Part shown: in pieces, positions 1 through 10,938 of the stretch
How positions within the stretch are numbered: position 1 is the first letter of the stretch
Layout of the letters: every line of letters starts with the position of its first letter
From: Paramecium octaurelia
Taxonomy: Eukaryota > Ciliophora > Oligohymenophorea > Peniculida > Parameciidae
Assembly (NCBI GenBank): GCA_905182995.1
Contig: CAJJDP010000008.1
Coordinates: 142,506 to 206,505 of the forward strand
Direction: 5' to 3'
Length of the DNA stretch: 64,000 bases
Notes under the pieces: model-generated
What the model saw: only the letters and a program-made list of their open reading frames with translations
The model's database searches: none
Told to the model about the DNA's origin: nothing
Made by a program: the position numbers and the translations under genes

Positions 1-700
1 TTGAAATAATACCTATAAAAATTTTATACATACTTCTTAAAATAATTAAATAATGAATTCTATTAGATTATAAAAAAGCATTATTAATATAATAAATAAA
101 ATAATGTCAGATTTTTCATTTAACTAAACATTTGGCATTTTCCTTTTGAAAAAATATATTTGATTTTTGGTTTATAATTAACTCAATTGCAATAGAGTTA
201 AATTTGAGAATATATAGAATTAGTTTATAATTTTTGTACAAATTAATGTTTTTTAAACTAACTAATATTTTTCTTATGTAATAATTTAATATATCTAGAT
301 ATTTTTCACTTACACATATTTTAGCAAGATGAAACCATATTTTCATAATAATAAACTGTAGAGTATATAAATGAGGCTCCTAAATACTTAAATCTTAATT
401 TCTTTGTTGTATTTTAACATTAATTTCTAATGGGCACAATAATCTAAAACAATTTAAATCTAAGCAACACCCCTTTTGATCTAATTATGTTTGAGGCTAC
501 GCTGTGTTAATTACAATTTACCTGCCAAAATTTATCAATCGGAGAAGATATTCTAGTAGTTTACATTAAATAACATATTTAATTATGAACAGGGGCGTTT
601 ATTATATATTATAAAAGGATATGAAACTTCTAAAATATCTGTGAACTTTTAAGGAACAATATTTTATAAAATATGGAATTAGAAAATATATCTGATTAAT
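1..700. other. No supported gene at the left edge
   Basis: AT-rich sequence at the window start. A 76-codon minus-strand frame (116-346) ending at TGA is present, but it is Ile/Leu/Asn/Lys-rich, resembles nothing I recognise, and is about what AT-rich DNA gives by chance. No RNA gene or telomeric repeat was seen. Confidence 0.5.
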
Positions 701-739
701 GATATAAATTTTTGCCTCATGAGTTATGAATAATCACAA

Positions 740-1600
740 AAAGATATATTTTTGACAAGCAATATAGTTATTTATATAGAAAAGAGTAAATTTCCAACTA
801 ATTTAGCAAATACTCTATCGAAATTTACATTAGAAGCATAAGAAGAACAATTAGGAAAATACGAAGAAATAATAACTTGTTGTTAATCATGAATTAAATC
901 AAACATAAAAATTTTGGTATTGTATTAATAATATTGTTCTCATTAATTATTATTTAATAGGTAAAGCCCTAGTCAATAAAAATAATAATCATAGTTAAAG
1001 CGATAAGGATAATCTGAGAAAGTTTTAGATCGCTTGGATTAAGGAACAAAAAAAGGATGTGATTGACTTAAATTTTATGAATTGTAATTATATCTTGTAA
1101 AGAAGAAAAAAATAATATATATTCTATTATGAATATGGTAACTATACAAGATTTAGTGAAGTTTAGCTATGCCATTTAGATCATATATTATTGAATTTAT
1201 GATATAAAATCAGCTTTTAAGATAATATACTTGAAATTTGGGATAAAGATATTTCTTAGAATAAGAACTCTATAGAAATTTATTAAAATAAAATGTATAA
1301 GAATATTTATATAAAGGCGATGCACTATTTGAAAAGTTAATTTGTGAATATAAGCTTAAGGATAAATTGAATCAGTTATTGAATGTTGGAGAAAGGAATT
1401 CAATGCAATAAACATAATGAAGACTTTTATTATGATATTATTAATGAAATGATTCATTAATCAGCTTAGTTCATATTTACATTTAATAAATTCATAAGTG
1501 TGTCACATTCAAGCAATAGAAATTTGGAATTCGAAATAATTAATCCAACCTTAAAATTATCTAATTGGTAAATAAAATAGTGCTTTTCTATTTTGTATTA
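740..1600 (+). pseudogene. Frame-disrupted unknown protein-coding remnant (copy 1)
   Basis: With TAA/TAG as Gln, several stretches read as plausible protein but change frame. One runs about 745-893 and contains FPTNLANTLSKFTLEAQEEQ. A second runs about 893-1200 and contains IAWIKEQKKDVIDLNFMNC. The second frame meets an in-frame TGA near 1200 and resumes past it, then switches frame near 1318 (GDALFEKLICEYKLKDKLNQ) and again near 1420. No 20-35 nt GTA...AG intron repairs the TGA. Seen: coding-like composition in shifted frames. Inference: a decayed gene or an error-rich consensus. The product is not recognised. From about 995 onward it lies inside the segment duplicated after the N at 2217. 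Confidence 0.35.
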
Positions 1601-2216
1601 GCTTCAGTTTTATTATCTTCAATTCTGGTTTAGATTATCTGTTAACCTAACAATTAGTTGTAGAGATATATAAAATAACTTTAGATTATTATTGACACTT
1701 ATTAATATCTATCTAAATTTAACTTTCCAAACTCTAAATAATCTGTATTTTTCTGATTTTAAGATACAAATCCCTATTTTATTATTTGAGAGCCTTTTCA
1801 ATGACTAATTCTAATACTTATCTATTTTTGCAACTTTTTAACTTTTTAACTTTTCAATATGTCAAGTTTCTATATCAATACAATTCTAACAATATCAAAA
1901 AATCAGCAAATATAAGATTTATATTTAAAATTGAGATAATTCACTAAAAGCAATTATAGAAATTCAAAGCCCATCATTCTCTGTAAATTGTTAGCAAGTA
2001 TTTTTTTTTTTTGGATGAGACAGACTTGAAAAATAAGTTATGCTAACTAAAACTCTAATTATGTTCCAAACTTTAATTTTCAATTTATTGAGGTTCTCCT
2101 ATATATATTTTGCCTAATGCTTTGATTTGTAATTCGAAAGTAATTTTAAATAATTTGTATTTTTTTTTTTCTTTAATATATAAATATATTGATGACAAAT
2201 TTGTAGATTAATCTGA
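995..2216. repeat. 1222-bp direct duplicate, copy 1
   Basis: This segment recurs at 2218-3439 at a constant offset of 1223 bases, that is, its own length plus the single N at 2217. Every stretch compared was identical, including a 12-T run and the terminal TTTGTAGATTAATCTGA. A real tandem duplication would not normally be separated by exactly one ambiguous base. The simplest reading is two contigs sharing a 1.2-kb end that were joined without collapsing the overlap. Confidence 0.95.
1600..2216. other. No gene seen (inside duplicate)
   Basis: T-rich, low-complexity sequence with a 12-T run near 2001 and another T-run near 2159. No sustained TGA-free frame with coding-like composition was seen on either strand. 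The same content recurs at about 2823-3439. Confidence 0.5.
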
Positions 2217-2217
2217 N
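2217..2217. other. Single N: scaffold junction
   Basis: The only ambiguous base noticed in the window. It sits exactly between the two identical 1222-bp copies, which marks it as an assembly join rather than a sequenced base. Confidence 0.9.
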
Positions 2218-3439
2218 TTAAAGCGATAAGGATAATCTGAGAAAGTTTTAGATCGCTTGGATTAAGGAACAAAAAAAGGATGTGATTGACTTAAATTTTA
2301 TGAATTGTAATTATATCTTGTAAAGAAGAAAAAAATAATATATATTCTATTATGAATATGGTAACTATACAAGATTTAGTGAAGTTTAGCTATGCCATTT
2401 AGATCATATATTATTGAATTTATGATATAAAATCAGCTTTTAAGATAATATACTTGAAATTTGGGATAAAGATATTTCTTAGAATAAGAACTCTATAGAA
2501 ATTTATTAAAATAAAATGTATAAGAATATTTATATAAAGGCGATGCACTATTTGAAAAGTTAATTTGTGAATATAAGCTTAAGGATAAATTGAATCAGTT
2601 ATTGAATGTTGGAGAAAGGAATTCAATGCAATAAACATAATGAAGACTTTTATTATGATATTATTAATGAAATGATTCATTAATCAGCTTAGTTCATATT
2701 TACATTTAATAAATTCATAAGTGTGTCACATTCAAGCAATAGAAATTTGGAATTCGAAATAATTAATCCAACCTTAAAATTATCTAATTGGTAAATAAAA
2801 TAGTGCTTTTCTATTTTGTATTAGCTTCAGTTTTATTATCTTCAATTCTGGTTTAGATTATCTGTTAACCTAACAATTAGTTGTAGAGATATATAAAATA
2901 ACTTTAGATTATTATTGACACTTATTAATATCTATCTAAATTTAACTTTCCAAACTCTAAATAATCTGTATTTTTCTGATTTTAAGATACAAATCCCTAT
3001 TTTATTATTTGAGAGCCTTTTCAATGACTAATTCTAATACTTATCTATTTTTGCAACTTTTTAACTTTTTAACTTTTCAATATGTCAAGTTTCTATATCA
3101 ATACAATTCTAACAATATCAAAAAATCAGCAAATATAAGATTTATATTTAAAATTGAGATAATTCACTAAAAGCAATTATAGAAATTCAAAGCCCATCAT
3201 TCTCTGTAAATTGTTAGCAAGTATTTTTTTTTTTTGGATGAGACAGACTTGAAAAATAAGTTATGCTAACTAAAACTCTAATTATGTTCCAAACTTTAAT
3301 TTTCAATTTATTGAGGTTCTCCTATATATATTTTGCCTAATGCTTTGATTTGTAATTCGAAAGTAATTTTAAATAATTTGTATTTTTTTTTTTCTTTAAT
3401 ATATAAATATATTGATGACAAATTTGTAGATTAATCTGA
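2218..3439. repeat. 1222-bp direct duplicate, copy 2
   Basis: Second copy of 995-2216, starting TTAAAGCGATAAGG and ending TTAATCTGA, then continuing into unique sequence (ATGGGAAAGC). It carries the same decayed coding remnant (about 2218-2823) and the same T-rich tail. If the duplication is an assembly artefact, true coordinates downstream are 1223 bases smaller. Confidence 0.95.
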
Positions 3440-3770
3440 ATGGGAAAGCTTCAAAATTTATTTTAGAATTAAAATTTCAAATAATAACATAATATTATTA
3501 AGTGAGAATTTATTCAATCTATATGTCTATTACAGTAAGTTCCAATTACATTTTATCAAATGCTTTAATTATTTGAATCTATTAGGATTTAAGAATTTGT
3601 CATACTGGATAACTAATCACCCTTAAAATTTAAAGGAGAAAGAGCGAAAATGATATGATGTTGCAGACTCAATCTTAAAAGTAAACATAATAAATTGAGT
3701 TTAAAGGGTTTAAAAAATATGTTATGATTTTAATGAAGGCTTGAAGTAAGAATAAAATTTAGTAGATAAA
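3440..3770 (+). other. No intact gene; possible 5' remnant of the WD40 gene
   Basis: Between the duplicate and the WD40 gene. Short coding-like pieces appear around 3660-3790, including a CC...HNK stretch reminiscent of a B-box start, but they are interrupted by TGA codons and frame changes. Nothing else could be supported. Confidence 0.35.
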
Positions 3771-4999
3771 AATTTTTTTATAAATGAATCAAAAGTTGAG
3801 AAATAATATTAAGAATATACATTGAGTAGAGATAATGATATTCTCTAGCAACTGCTTAAATAAATTGATTTTTTGTAAATATAAAAGAGAATAAATAAAT
3901 CTAATCCTCAACCTTTGTTCCTTTAAGACAGTTTTGATAATTTTTAATTTTAAGATAAAAGCAATTTATAATAAATATTAAATATTATATGATTTCGTCA
4001 AAAGGTGAGCTTGACCTTACAAACTAAATTGTTTTGAAAAGAATTTCTAGTTAAGAATAATATAAATAAGAGGATACCTGCTTTGTGATAGAAATTGATC
4101 ATAAATAAGAAATGATGGCTTCAGGCTGTGGAAAACAAATAAGATTATGGAGTTTTAAAATGGGATAATTATCAGACATTTTGTAGTTAGAAGGCCATCA
4201 AGATTTAATAACTTGCCTACTTTTTAGTAAAATGAGTAGAAGTCTCATTTCAGCTTCTTAAGATTGTCAACTCAGATTGTGGAAATAAAATATAAATTAA
4301 ACATGGTCTAGCTCTCAACCATTTTATGAGCACTTAGGCTCTATTAATAGCATAATTATGAATTATTCTGAAGATATTCTTTTTTCTGGGAGTTCTGATT
4401 AGTCAATTAAAGTATGGGCTATTAATATTGATTTAAATGAATTTAAATTGCTATATCAGTTGCGTAGGCATACAAAAAACATAATTGGATTAACTTTAGC
4501 TCCTAGCGAGAGTATCTTAGCTTCTTCTGGACTAGATAATCAAATCATTATTTGGAGAAAATCTTCGTAAGGTACGTATGATTTTAATTATGTAATTAAA
4601 TAATCAGTTATAGAATCTGGTTGCAGACTAACTCTTCTAAATGATAACAAATTAATATGGGTCTCAAGAAGCAATGAAGTTCTGCGTTTTTTTGAGGAGA
4701 AAGATGGAATTTTTCGAGAAAACACTGATGAACGGTTAAACCTCAAATGCAGCCCAATGTGTATTGAATAATTTTACTTTCCTATTTTCTATAACTAGAA
4801 CTCAAAAATTCTTGCTTTAAAAAATAAATTTCATTTCTACATTATGAAATAATAACCTGAAGGTTACTTTTTAATATTACATTGTATTGAATTTAAATCC
4901 ACAAGTACTTTTGGTACTATAACTAATGATGGAAGATTTATTGTATATTGGAATAATATTTCCTAATAGTATGAAATCTATGAATTAAGAATGCAGTGA
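3770..4999 (+). CDS. WD40-repeat protein, 5' part frame-disrupted
   Basis: The intact 3' portion (about 3975 to TGA 4997-4999, roughly 340 codons) reads as WD40 blades. Successive motifs are SGCGKQIRLWSF, EGHQDLITCLLFSK...SASQDCQLRLW, HLGSINSII...GSSDQSIKVW and HTKNIIGLTLA...SSGLDNQIIIW, followed by more degenerate blades. A preceding stretch (about 3775-3990) contains LSRDNDILQQLLKQIDFLQI, a coiled-coil-like linker. It is in a different frame and ends in TGA, and no tiny intron joins the two. WD40 propellers are scaffolds, so function cannot be assigned. Either the gene is a recent pseudogene or there is an indel near 3940-3990. No start codon could be fixed. Confidence 0.6.
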
Positions 5000-5228
5000 T
5001 CAAGATATTAAAAGCAATTGATTGAAAAAATTACTATTTTGTTTTTGTGATCTATCTAAATATTATAGTTCAATTAAACCTGTGTAAAGTAAGTCTCATA
5101 CTTACCAAATTTGAAATTCCTTTTTTTTCTATATTTCATCAAAGCCCTCCAACTGTTTATGATTTCTCAATCTCTTTTTAAACACTTTTTGTAACAATAA
5201 ATAGATATTTTTAAATACCTTTTTTCTC
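5000..5228. other. Intergenic, nothing seen
   Basis: Short AT-rich spacer after the WD40 gene stop; no gene or structure recognised. Confidence 0.5.
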
Positions 5229-6399
5229 ATGTTAATAAAATTTCACAAAATTTAATTTTAACCTCTTTTAGTTCATGAATGGTTAATAATAATAGAAGTC
5301 TACAATATAAATAGAATAAAACTTGAGATAATTGAGGATTCTCTAATTGATACAAAATAAACACCAAGCTACTTAATAAATATTGGGAACATTTCTAGAC
5401 ACATAGATGAAAATTTTGAGTTATATAATGTTGATTATTAGATTATTGTCTATTATAGCTTAACCCCTGCTATAAGTAAATTATAACCATTCGTAGAAAG
5501 GATACATTAAGCTTTCAATCAAGATAACTGATCTTTGAATATCTACTACTTGAGAATAAATTTATAGTTTTTATTCATATGCAAAGTTTAGAGAGGCTTA
5601 AACCTAATCAATTTTTTTGATAATTAATAAAATGAGAACAAAGTTAAATATTTTTCTTAAGTTTTTTTTAAACTTTACTGCAGATTGTAATGCTAAAAAT
5701 AAAAGTTAGATAAATAAATCATTAGTCTTCATTCAACATTTCTCATTTAATACATTGCAGGATTATCTCATTCAACAACTCTATATTATAATCTTATTTA
5801 ACTTCAATTATTCTCTAATAACATCCATATCTTATTTCGATAGAATTGATTTATCTATTTTAAAAATAATGACTATTTTTTTCCCTTATGGTAACTATTA
5901 TTTTTTCATCATAAGTTTTTCTCTAGAATAGTTATTTTTAACTTTCAGATATCCATTTAATTTTTTTTTTTATATTTCTTAATATTCTGTCTTTCGATAT
6001 GACTCAATCTTTGATCAATCTTAATCTATTTCTTCTATCCCTTTTTATTCTATTTATTTAAAAAGAATTTATATTCATTTTGAACAAACTTTCAGTTCTA
6101 AAGATTTAAAACTAAGATGGTTTCATATTTTGTTTTGATTAATTAAGCGTTAATACTTTACTTCAAAATTTATCTATTTCATATTTTCTAGTGGCCTATC
6201 TTTTGAAATAACATAATTCCCTCTAATGAAAGGAATTTTGCTTTATTCAACCCTTAATATGGCCAATCTATAAAATGCTGAGCTTATAATTGAAAATTTC
6301 TTTAAGTAAATTTAAGAACTATTAGTCAGAGTAGAAACTTTAAATAAACTTATAATGTAAGCTACAGCAGCATTGTCCTCAAAATTCAATTGCTGTTGA
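5229..6399 (+). pseudogene. Unresolved or decayed gene, unknown product
   Basis: The first frame opens at ATG 5229 and runs 100 codons to TGA 5529-5531. It contains LEIIEDSLIDTKQTPSYLIN and NVDYQIIVYYSLTPAIS. From about 5475 an alternative frame reads EYLLLENKFIVFIHMQSLER. Further coding-like blocks are near 5960-6130 (FEQTFSSKDLKLRW) and 6190-6399, the last ending NMANLQNAELIIENFFKQIQ...SSKFNCC then TGA. No set of 20-35 nt GTA...TAG introns that joins all blocks was found. It could be a real multi-intron gene that I failed to splice, or a pseudogene. The product is not recognised. Confidence 0.35.
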
Positions 6400-6800
6400 A
6401 AAGGAAGCTAATAAAATTTAAAATTTATATTATATAATAATACGAAAACAGCTTTAAGAAACGTCGGAGATATGAAAAATGTTATATGTTGTAATATAAC
6501 AGCAAAATGCTCCAGAATAGGATGTTAAGTATGTCTAATTATTGGATAGAAATAAAGTGAATAATAGGATATTGCAAACTTAATGAAAGCATATGAATTT
6601 AGATTATTATTAATTTAATGAGAGAAAAAGGCCAAAATGTTTATATGGGGAAAACAAAAAAAGATAATATGTATATTCCATGACTGAAACAAATATTCAC
6701 TATTACAAATCAAACTTAAAAATAATAAAAAGTTGATGAAATTAATAATAATAATTAATGAATGAATTTCATTAGCCAAGTTTTGGTTTTTTTTGATAGG
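6400..6800. other. No supported gene
   Basis: AT-rich. One frame near 6470-6530 reads VGDMKNVICCNITAKCS but stays short. Nothing further was seen. Confidence 0.4.
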
Positions 6801-7245
6801 TTCTCATTCGCATTTGATAAGCTTTCTTATTCTCTCCGCCAATTTCTTCATTTTTTCTCCTTTTGCTTTTTCTACACTTGAATATCGACTTCTTGTCCTG
6901 GACATACCCTTTCAAGTTAATCTAAGCAGTTGCTAGGTTCACCAAAAAAATGTTCCATTATGGGCCTCACTGTCATATATTTCTTATTTTGAGTGCACTC
7001 TATCCAGCTATGTTAGAAGGTTTCAAAAAATGCAGAACCTGGGATTCTTCTGATCACTTGTTATTAAATCCCTCTTAAAACTTCATCATTTTCTTCATGA
7101 CTTACAACTCTCTCTTTTTCTACCATTTCGTTTACCTCCTTCTGCAAGCAGCTCATACTCAGGTTTTAATCTCCATTTTTCTTCATGAAATTTCTTCAGT
7201 AAGAAATCAAATTCATCATAAAATAAATGCTACCCTGATTTATCT
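6800..7245 (-). pseudogene. Unknown gene fragment, frame-disrupted
   Basis: Reading the minus strand with Gln for TAA/TAG gives a plausible globular sequence with no in-frame ATG after the preceding TGA. It begins near 7245, contains FLLKKFHEEKWRLKPEYELL, continues through KKYMTVRPIMEHFFGEP, and ends in a basic tail (RRKNEEIGGENKKAYQMRMR). Two frame changes occur. The first is restored exactly by removing 16 nt with GTAA...GTAG ends, which would be an unusually short intron. The second, near 6880, has no canonical repair. Domain identity is unknown. The plus-strand frame at 7097-7282 is its shadow. Confidence 0.35.
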
Positions 7246-7437
7246 CAAAAAGAATTATAGAGACCTCTTTTTATTTATATAAACTCTTAATTCGCTATGT
7301 ATTTAAATTTAAAGATTTCAAAATGAAATTATGTTTATTGTTTAATAATTAATTAGTTGTATATTAAAATATATAAAGATTTAAAACGAAATTCTGTTTA
7401 TTGATAATTAAAATTTATTAGTGATTTAATAATATAC
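7246..7437. other. AT-rich spacer
   Basis: No gene seen. It contains a short imperfect duplication (ATTTAAA-GATTT-AAAA...GAAATTATGTTTATTG around 7310-7400) too diverged to name. Confidence 0.3.
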
Positions 7438-7930
7438 ATGCATTTTAAAGAATTTCGAAATTGTGCCTCTAATAATTTTTATTTGTTAGTAGAAAAATTT
7501 CAAAATAACAGAGTTGATTCTTTTATTGGCACATAACAATATGTGTAGTCAATTTTAACATATCACTTCCAAATGATCAGTTAATAGAGGTAACTACAAG
7601 TACTAATTTTAGATAAATTATCCAAACAATAAAAAATTGGAAGACAAAATATTTGGTCATTTTTTTTTTTCTACTAATTTATTTGTAATTTTATATCTCT
7701 AAAGGCTGAGAAAAACCAGAAAGAAATTAATTGTTTTTTTGCCACAAATTTATCATGATCTCATGCCTAAAAGAGCACTTCAACCTTCATCCAGATTTAT
7801 GGATTTATTAAAAATCTTTAAACTAAAATCTACTAGAAATTTGATGCTACATTTAATTGCTAAACATCTTAGAAACCTCATATTTAAGATCTAGTAAGGT
7901 TACTTCGAATTTAACAATAAATATTACTGA
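7438..7930 (+). pseudogene. Possible kinase-like remnant
   Basis: From ATG 7438 a frame encodes NNFYLLVEKFQNNRVDSFIG then TQQYV, resembling the activation-loop region of PDK1-type kinases (SF-V/I-GTxQYV). It ends at TGA near 7756 after an 11-T run. Another frame past the T-run carries a basic stretch (RKTRKKLIVFLPQIYHDL) continuing to TGA 7928-7930. No glycine loop, HRD or DFG motif is present. Inference: a decayed fragment with a homopolymer frameshift. A chance match cannot be excluded. Confidence 0.25.
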
Positions 7931-8266
7931 ATTTGTATTTCTTAATTTTCAGGGTATGATAATTTTTTTAATCTGAATTACAATGTTGGTATATCGTAAT
8001 TATAAATCTATTATGTAATTATATTATTAATCATATAACATAAATCAACTATCCCCATCTTATGTTTCAACATATTTGGTTACTTGCATTTCATTTTTTA
8101 TTCTTATTTTAATACCATGTACCTTTTTTAATCTGCTGCTTTATGAATGATTTTTTAATGACCACTAAATATCAATTATGAATTATTATTGACTTCAAAA
8201 AATATATTGAATTAAAGATCTTAATTAATTAAAATAGTTTAAATAAATGCTCAATATATATAATTT
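7931..8266. other. Intergenic, nothing seen
   Basis: AT-rich spacer downstream (3') of RPA1; no coding frame or RNA recognised. Confidence 0.5.
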
Positions 8267-10244
8267 TCACAACACCAGTGATAAATTCAGCAGGTTATCT
8301 AGTTCATCAAACATCTCGAATGCTTATGTCGCTAATACTTTGTAATCGATATCTACTATATCCTAAACATTATATTTTGGTTAAATTTATCCGTTATAAT
8401 CTTAGAATTAAATTTAGAGCTTCATTTTCTTTTGTTAAAATTCTTTTGATAAAAATATATTCCTTTAATCTTCATGACTCATTGCTCTGAGTTAATCTGC
8501 GGTTATTCCAAGTAATTTAACAGCAATATCATCAAAAATAACTGCCTTTATATTTGTAAATTCATCCATGATTGTTACTCTCAAGACAAAGCTAAATTTT
8601 GGTGAAGGATTTTCTGTTAAACATTTTTTGCATCGATACGTTTTTCTACTGGGAATCTCTTCCATCTTCGATTTGCAACGAAGACTCGGACAGCAAGGAT
8701 ACATATTTCTATTTTCTTGGATCTCAATTATGTAACCAAAAATGTATTTATAATTAGCTTATTAAGTCTTGCCTTCATTTAATTGTTTAATCACAAATTC
8801 ATCTAATTATTGAAGATCAATTGTTGAGTTATCTGGATTTGGTTTCATAATTGTATCAATATTTTTACCGGCCAACCAACTTTTCAACTGTTTAACTCTT
8901 AGATATTTAATAATTAATTTACTCGTTTAAGTCATGATTTTAAATAATCATTGTCTAATGGTCAGAGTTTAACGATTTAAAATTTGTATTGTAAAATTTT
9001 AATCCTTTAAAGACCATAACTTCCCCTTTTTATAAATTGATATTAGCATATTAAGCTCCCCATAGTTTTACAGATAATCTTGTTGTCTAATCAAAGACAA
9101 TAAATGATTTACAAGAATCAGAGTCTTATTTTATTTCCTAATTATAATTTATTTATTTACTTATATGACAGCAACAACATCGACAATGGAATTGTGTTAT
9201 AATGTCTCAATTTCTTAAAGCGTTGAAAAATTTAATTGCGGGGCTGATGGAATTGCAAAATTTTAGGATTCTGAAATAATGGAATACTCATTAAATGAGA
9301 TTTTCTTTGTACCATTTGCCTTATCTTAACCTATACAGCCATTTTTAAATGTGTAAACCTTTCCTTATTACAACACAGAAAAAAATTTACTCAAGGCTTT
9401 TTCATAGAATAAGCCTACAATAATTTCTTATTCGCAATCTAAAATTATGATTTTAAAATATCTTTAGATTGTATCAGTTTTTTTGCATCTGAAATCTAAT
9501 TATTCTGATTTTAAGATAATTCTACCTTCCAAGACCCATTTCTTCATATTAGGATACATAGCAGATATTTTTGTTAATTCTGATTATTATATTTGTTGTT
9601 ATTATTAATAATCTTTAAACTAATTTGATTATTTATTATTTGCTGGGTTATCCAAAGCCGAAATATTTAAGAGATTATCATCAATTATAAATGAATCTTT
9701 CGTAAATGAAGAATTTTCAATTTTCACTTTTTTAATTGAATTTGTAATGTATTATTAGTGGCTTGTATTATTATTAATGGTATTATGCTACTTGATTGTC
9801 ACTCTAAGTTTTTTTTGGCTTTAACAATTTTACTCAACATTGTATTAAGTGCATTCATGTTCCCCATCTAGGGATCCAATATATTGAAATTCATAGATCA
9901 CAATGGTGTAAGCTTTATTTTTTTCTAAATAGGCCACTTTCCATTGCAACAATTATATTATCATAGAATTCACATTAATAAATTTCTCATCTTGATATTA
10001 ATTATTTGTTACTTTAGTAGACTTTTATCAGTTCAGCAGCCTTTCCTATCAATATTGCTGTTTGAGAATATTATCCATCAATCAAACTTGTTTCAATTAT
10101 AACCTAATCCTAACCCAATTTTTTCTCCTTATATCCATTGAGTTTAAATTATAGTCTAATGTATTAATTTTTGCTTAAATTCGAATCTAAATTGTTAAAT
10201 AGTTGTTCTATTTTAGAAAGGGGACTATCAGAATGTATTTTCAT
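8267..10244 (-). CDS. RPA1: Replication protein A large subunit (RPA70)
   Basis: Largest subunit of the trimeric ssDNA-binding complex of replication, repair and recombination; nuclear. The start at 10242-10244 gives 635 aa after removing three introns (9991-10012, 22 nt; 9138-9160, 23 nt; 8898-8922, 25 nt), close to the usual 600-640. In order: RPA70N-like domain (about 1-125), Gln/Asn-rich linker, DBD-A (WVLEGRIILKSEQ...KVYTFKNG), DBD-B (IVDVVAVIQ...VKLWG...VMVFKGLKF), and the C-terminal DBD-C with its zinc ribbon YPCCPSLRC...YRCKKC near 8700. The last exon continues through in-frame TAA/TAG to TGA 8267-8269. Two introns end in AAG instead of TAG. It is divergent from the phosphatase gene across about 206 bp. 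Confidence 0.95.
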
Positions 10245-10450
10245 ATTATATTTTATGTTAGATTTATTTATAAAAACGAGGTAAATAAATTCGATTAAGA
10301 CACAAATTTTCGTCAATCTTCATTTTCTGACTTTAATCTAATAGATTAATAATTATTAAATATAAAAATGAACGATAGTGTATGTGCATATATTATTCAT
10401 AAATAAATGTAAAATTGTATTTATAACAATAAAAATAATAATAATTTCTT

Positions 10451-10909
10451 ATGTTAGAAGAAAGGATAGCATTGGTAATGAGTTCAGATAACTAATATAA
10501 CGGAAATTTATATGTAGGAGGATATGATTCTTTGAAAATGGTACCAGAAAAAGGAATTGGTGCTGTTTTATCAGCAGTTTGGACAGGACATTTTAAACCA
10601 GATGAGAAGTTGAAATATCTTCTTATTGAAGCAGATGATGCACCAACTTATGATATGAGCAAACATTTTGAGAAGGCAGTGAAATTTATTCATGAAAGTC
10701 TTCAAACAACAAATGTCTTAGTTCATTGTGCTGCCGGAATATCGAGATCAGTTTGCTTGATAATTGCATATATGATAAAAATCCACAAAATGAAGCCTTA
10801 GGATGCTTTAACAAAAATTAGACAGACAAGACCATGGGCTGGACCCAATGTGGGCTTTACAGAACAATTGGAAAAGTATTATAAAGAAGTCATGGAAGAA
10901 AAATAATGA
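10451..10909 (+). CDS. Dual-specificity protein phosphatase
   Basis: An intronless 152-residue protein, about one catalytic domain long, expected to remove phosphate from Tyr and Ser/Thr in signalling proteins. The signature HCAAGISRS (Cys nucleophile, Arg of the P-loop) is near residue 96. The upstream stretch EADDAPTYDMSKHFEKA matches the general-acid/variable-insert region, and RQTRPWAGPNVGFTEQL is the usual C-terminal helix. The start is the first ATG in frame and the stop is TGA 10907-10909 after Lys-Gln. No targeting or docking domain is visible, so substrates cannot be guessed. It converges on the next gene with only 29 bp between stop codons. Confidence 0.93.
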
Positions 10910-10938
10910 TGATGACTTTATGATATTATGCATATATT

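Noticed and set aside
116-346. Minus-strand 76-codon ORF ending in TGA
   Set aside because: Composition is that of AT-rich random sequence; no motif, and the coding-like DNA starts further right.
995-3439. Genuine tandem duplication or transposon with 1.2-kb repeats
   Set aside because: No terminal inverted repeats or target-site duplication; the exact single N between identical copies points to an assembly join.
8278-8490. Plus-strand 70-codon ORF
   Set aside because: Antisense to the conserved C-terminal exon of RPA1.
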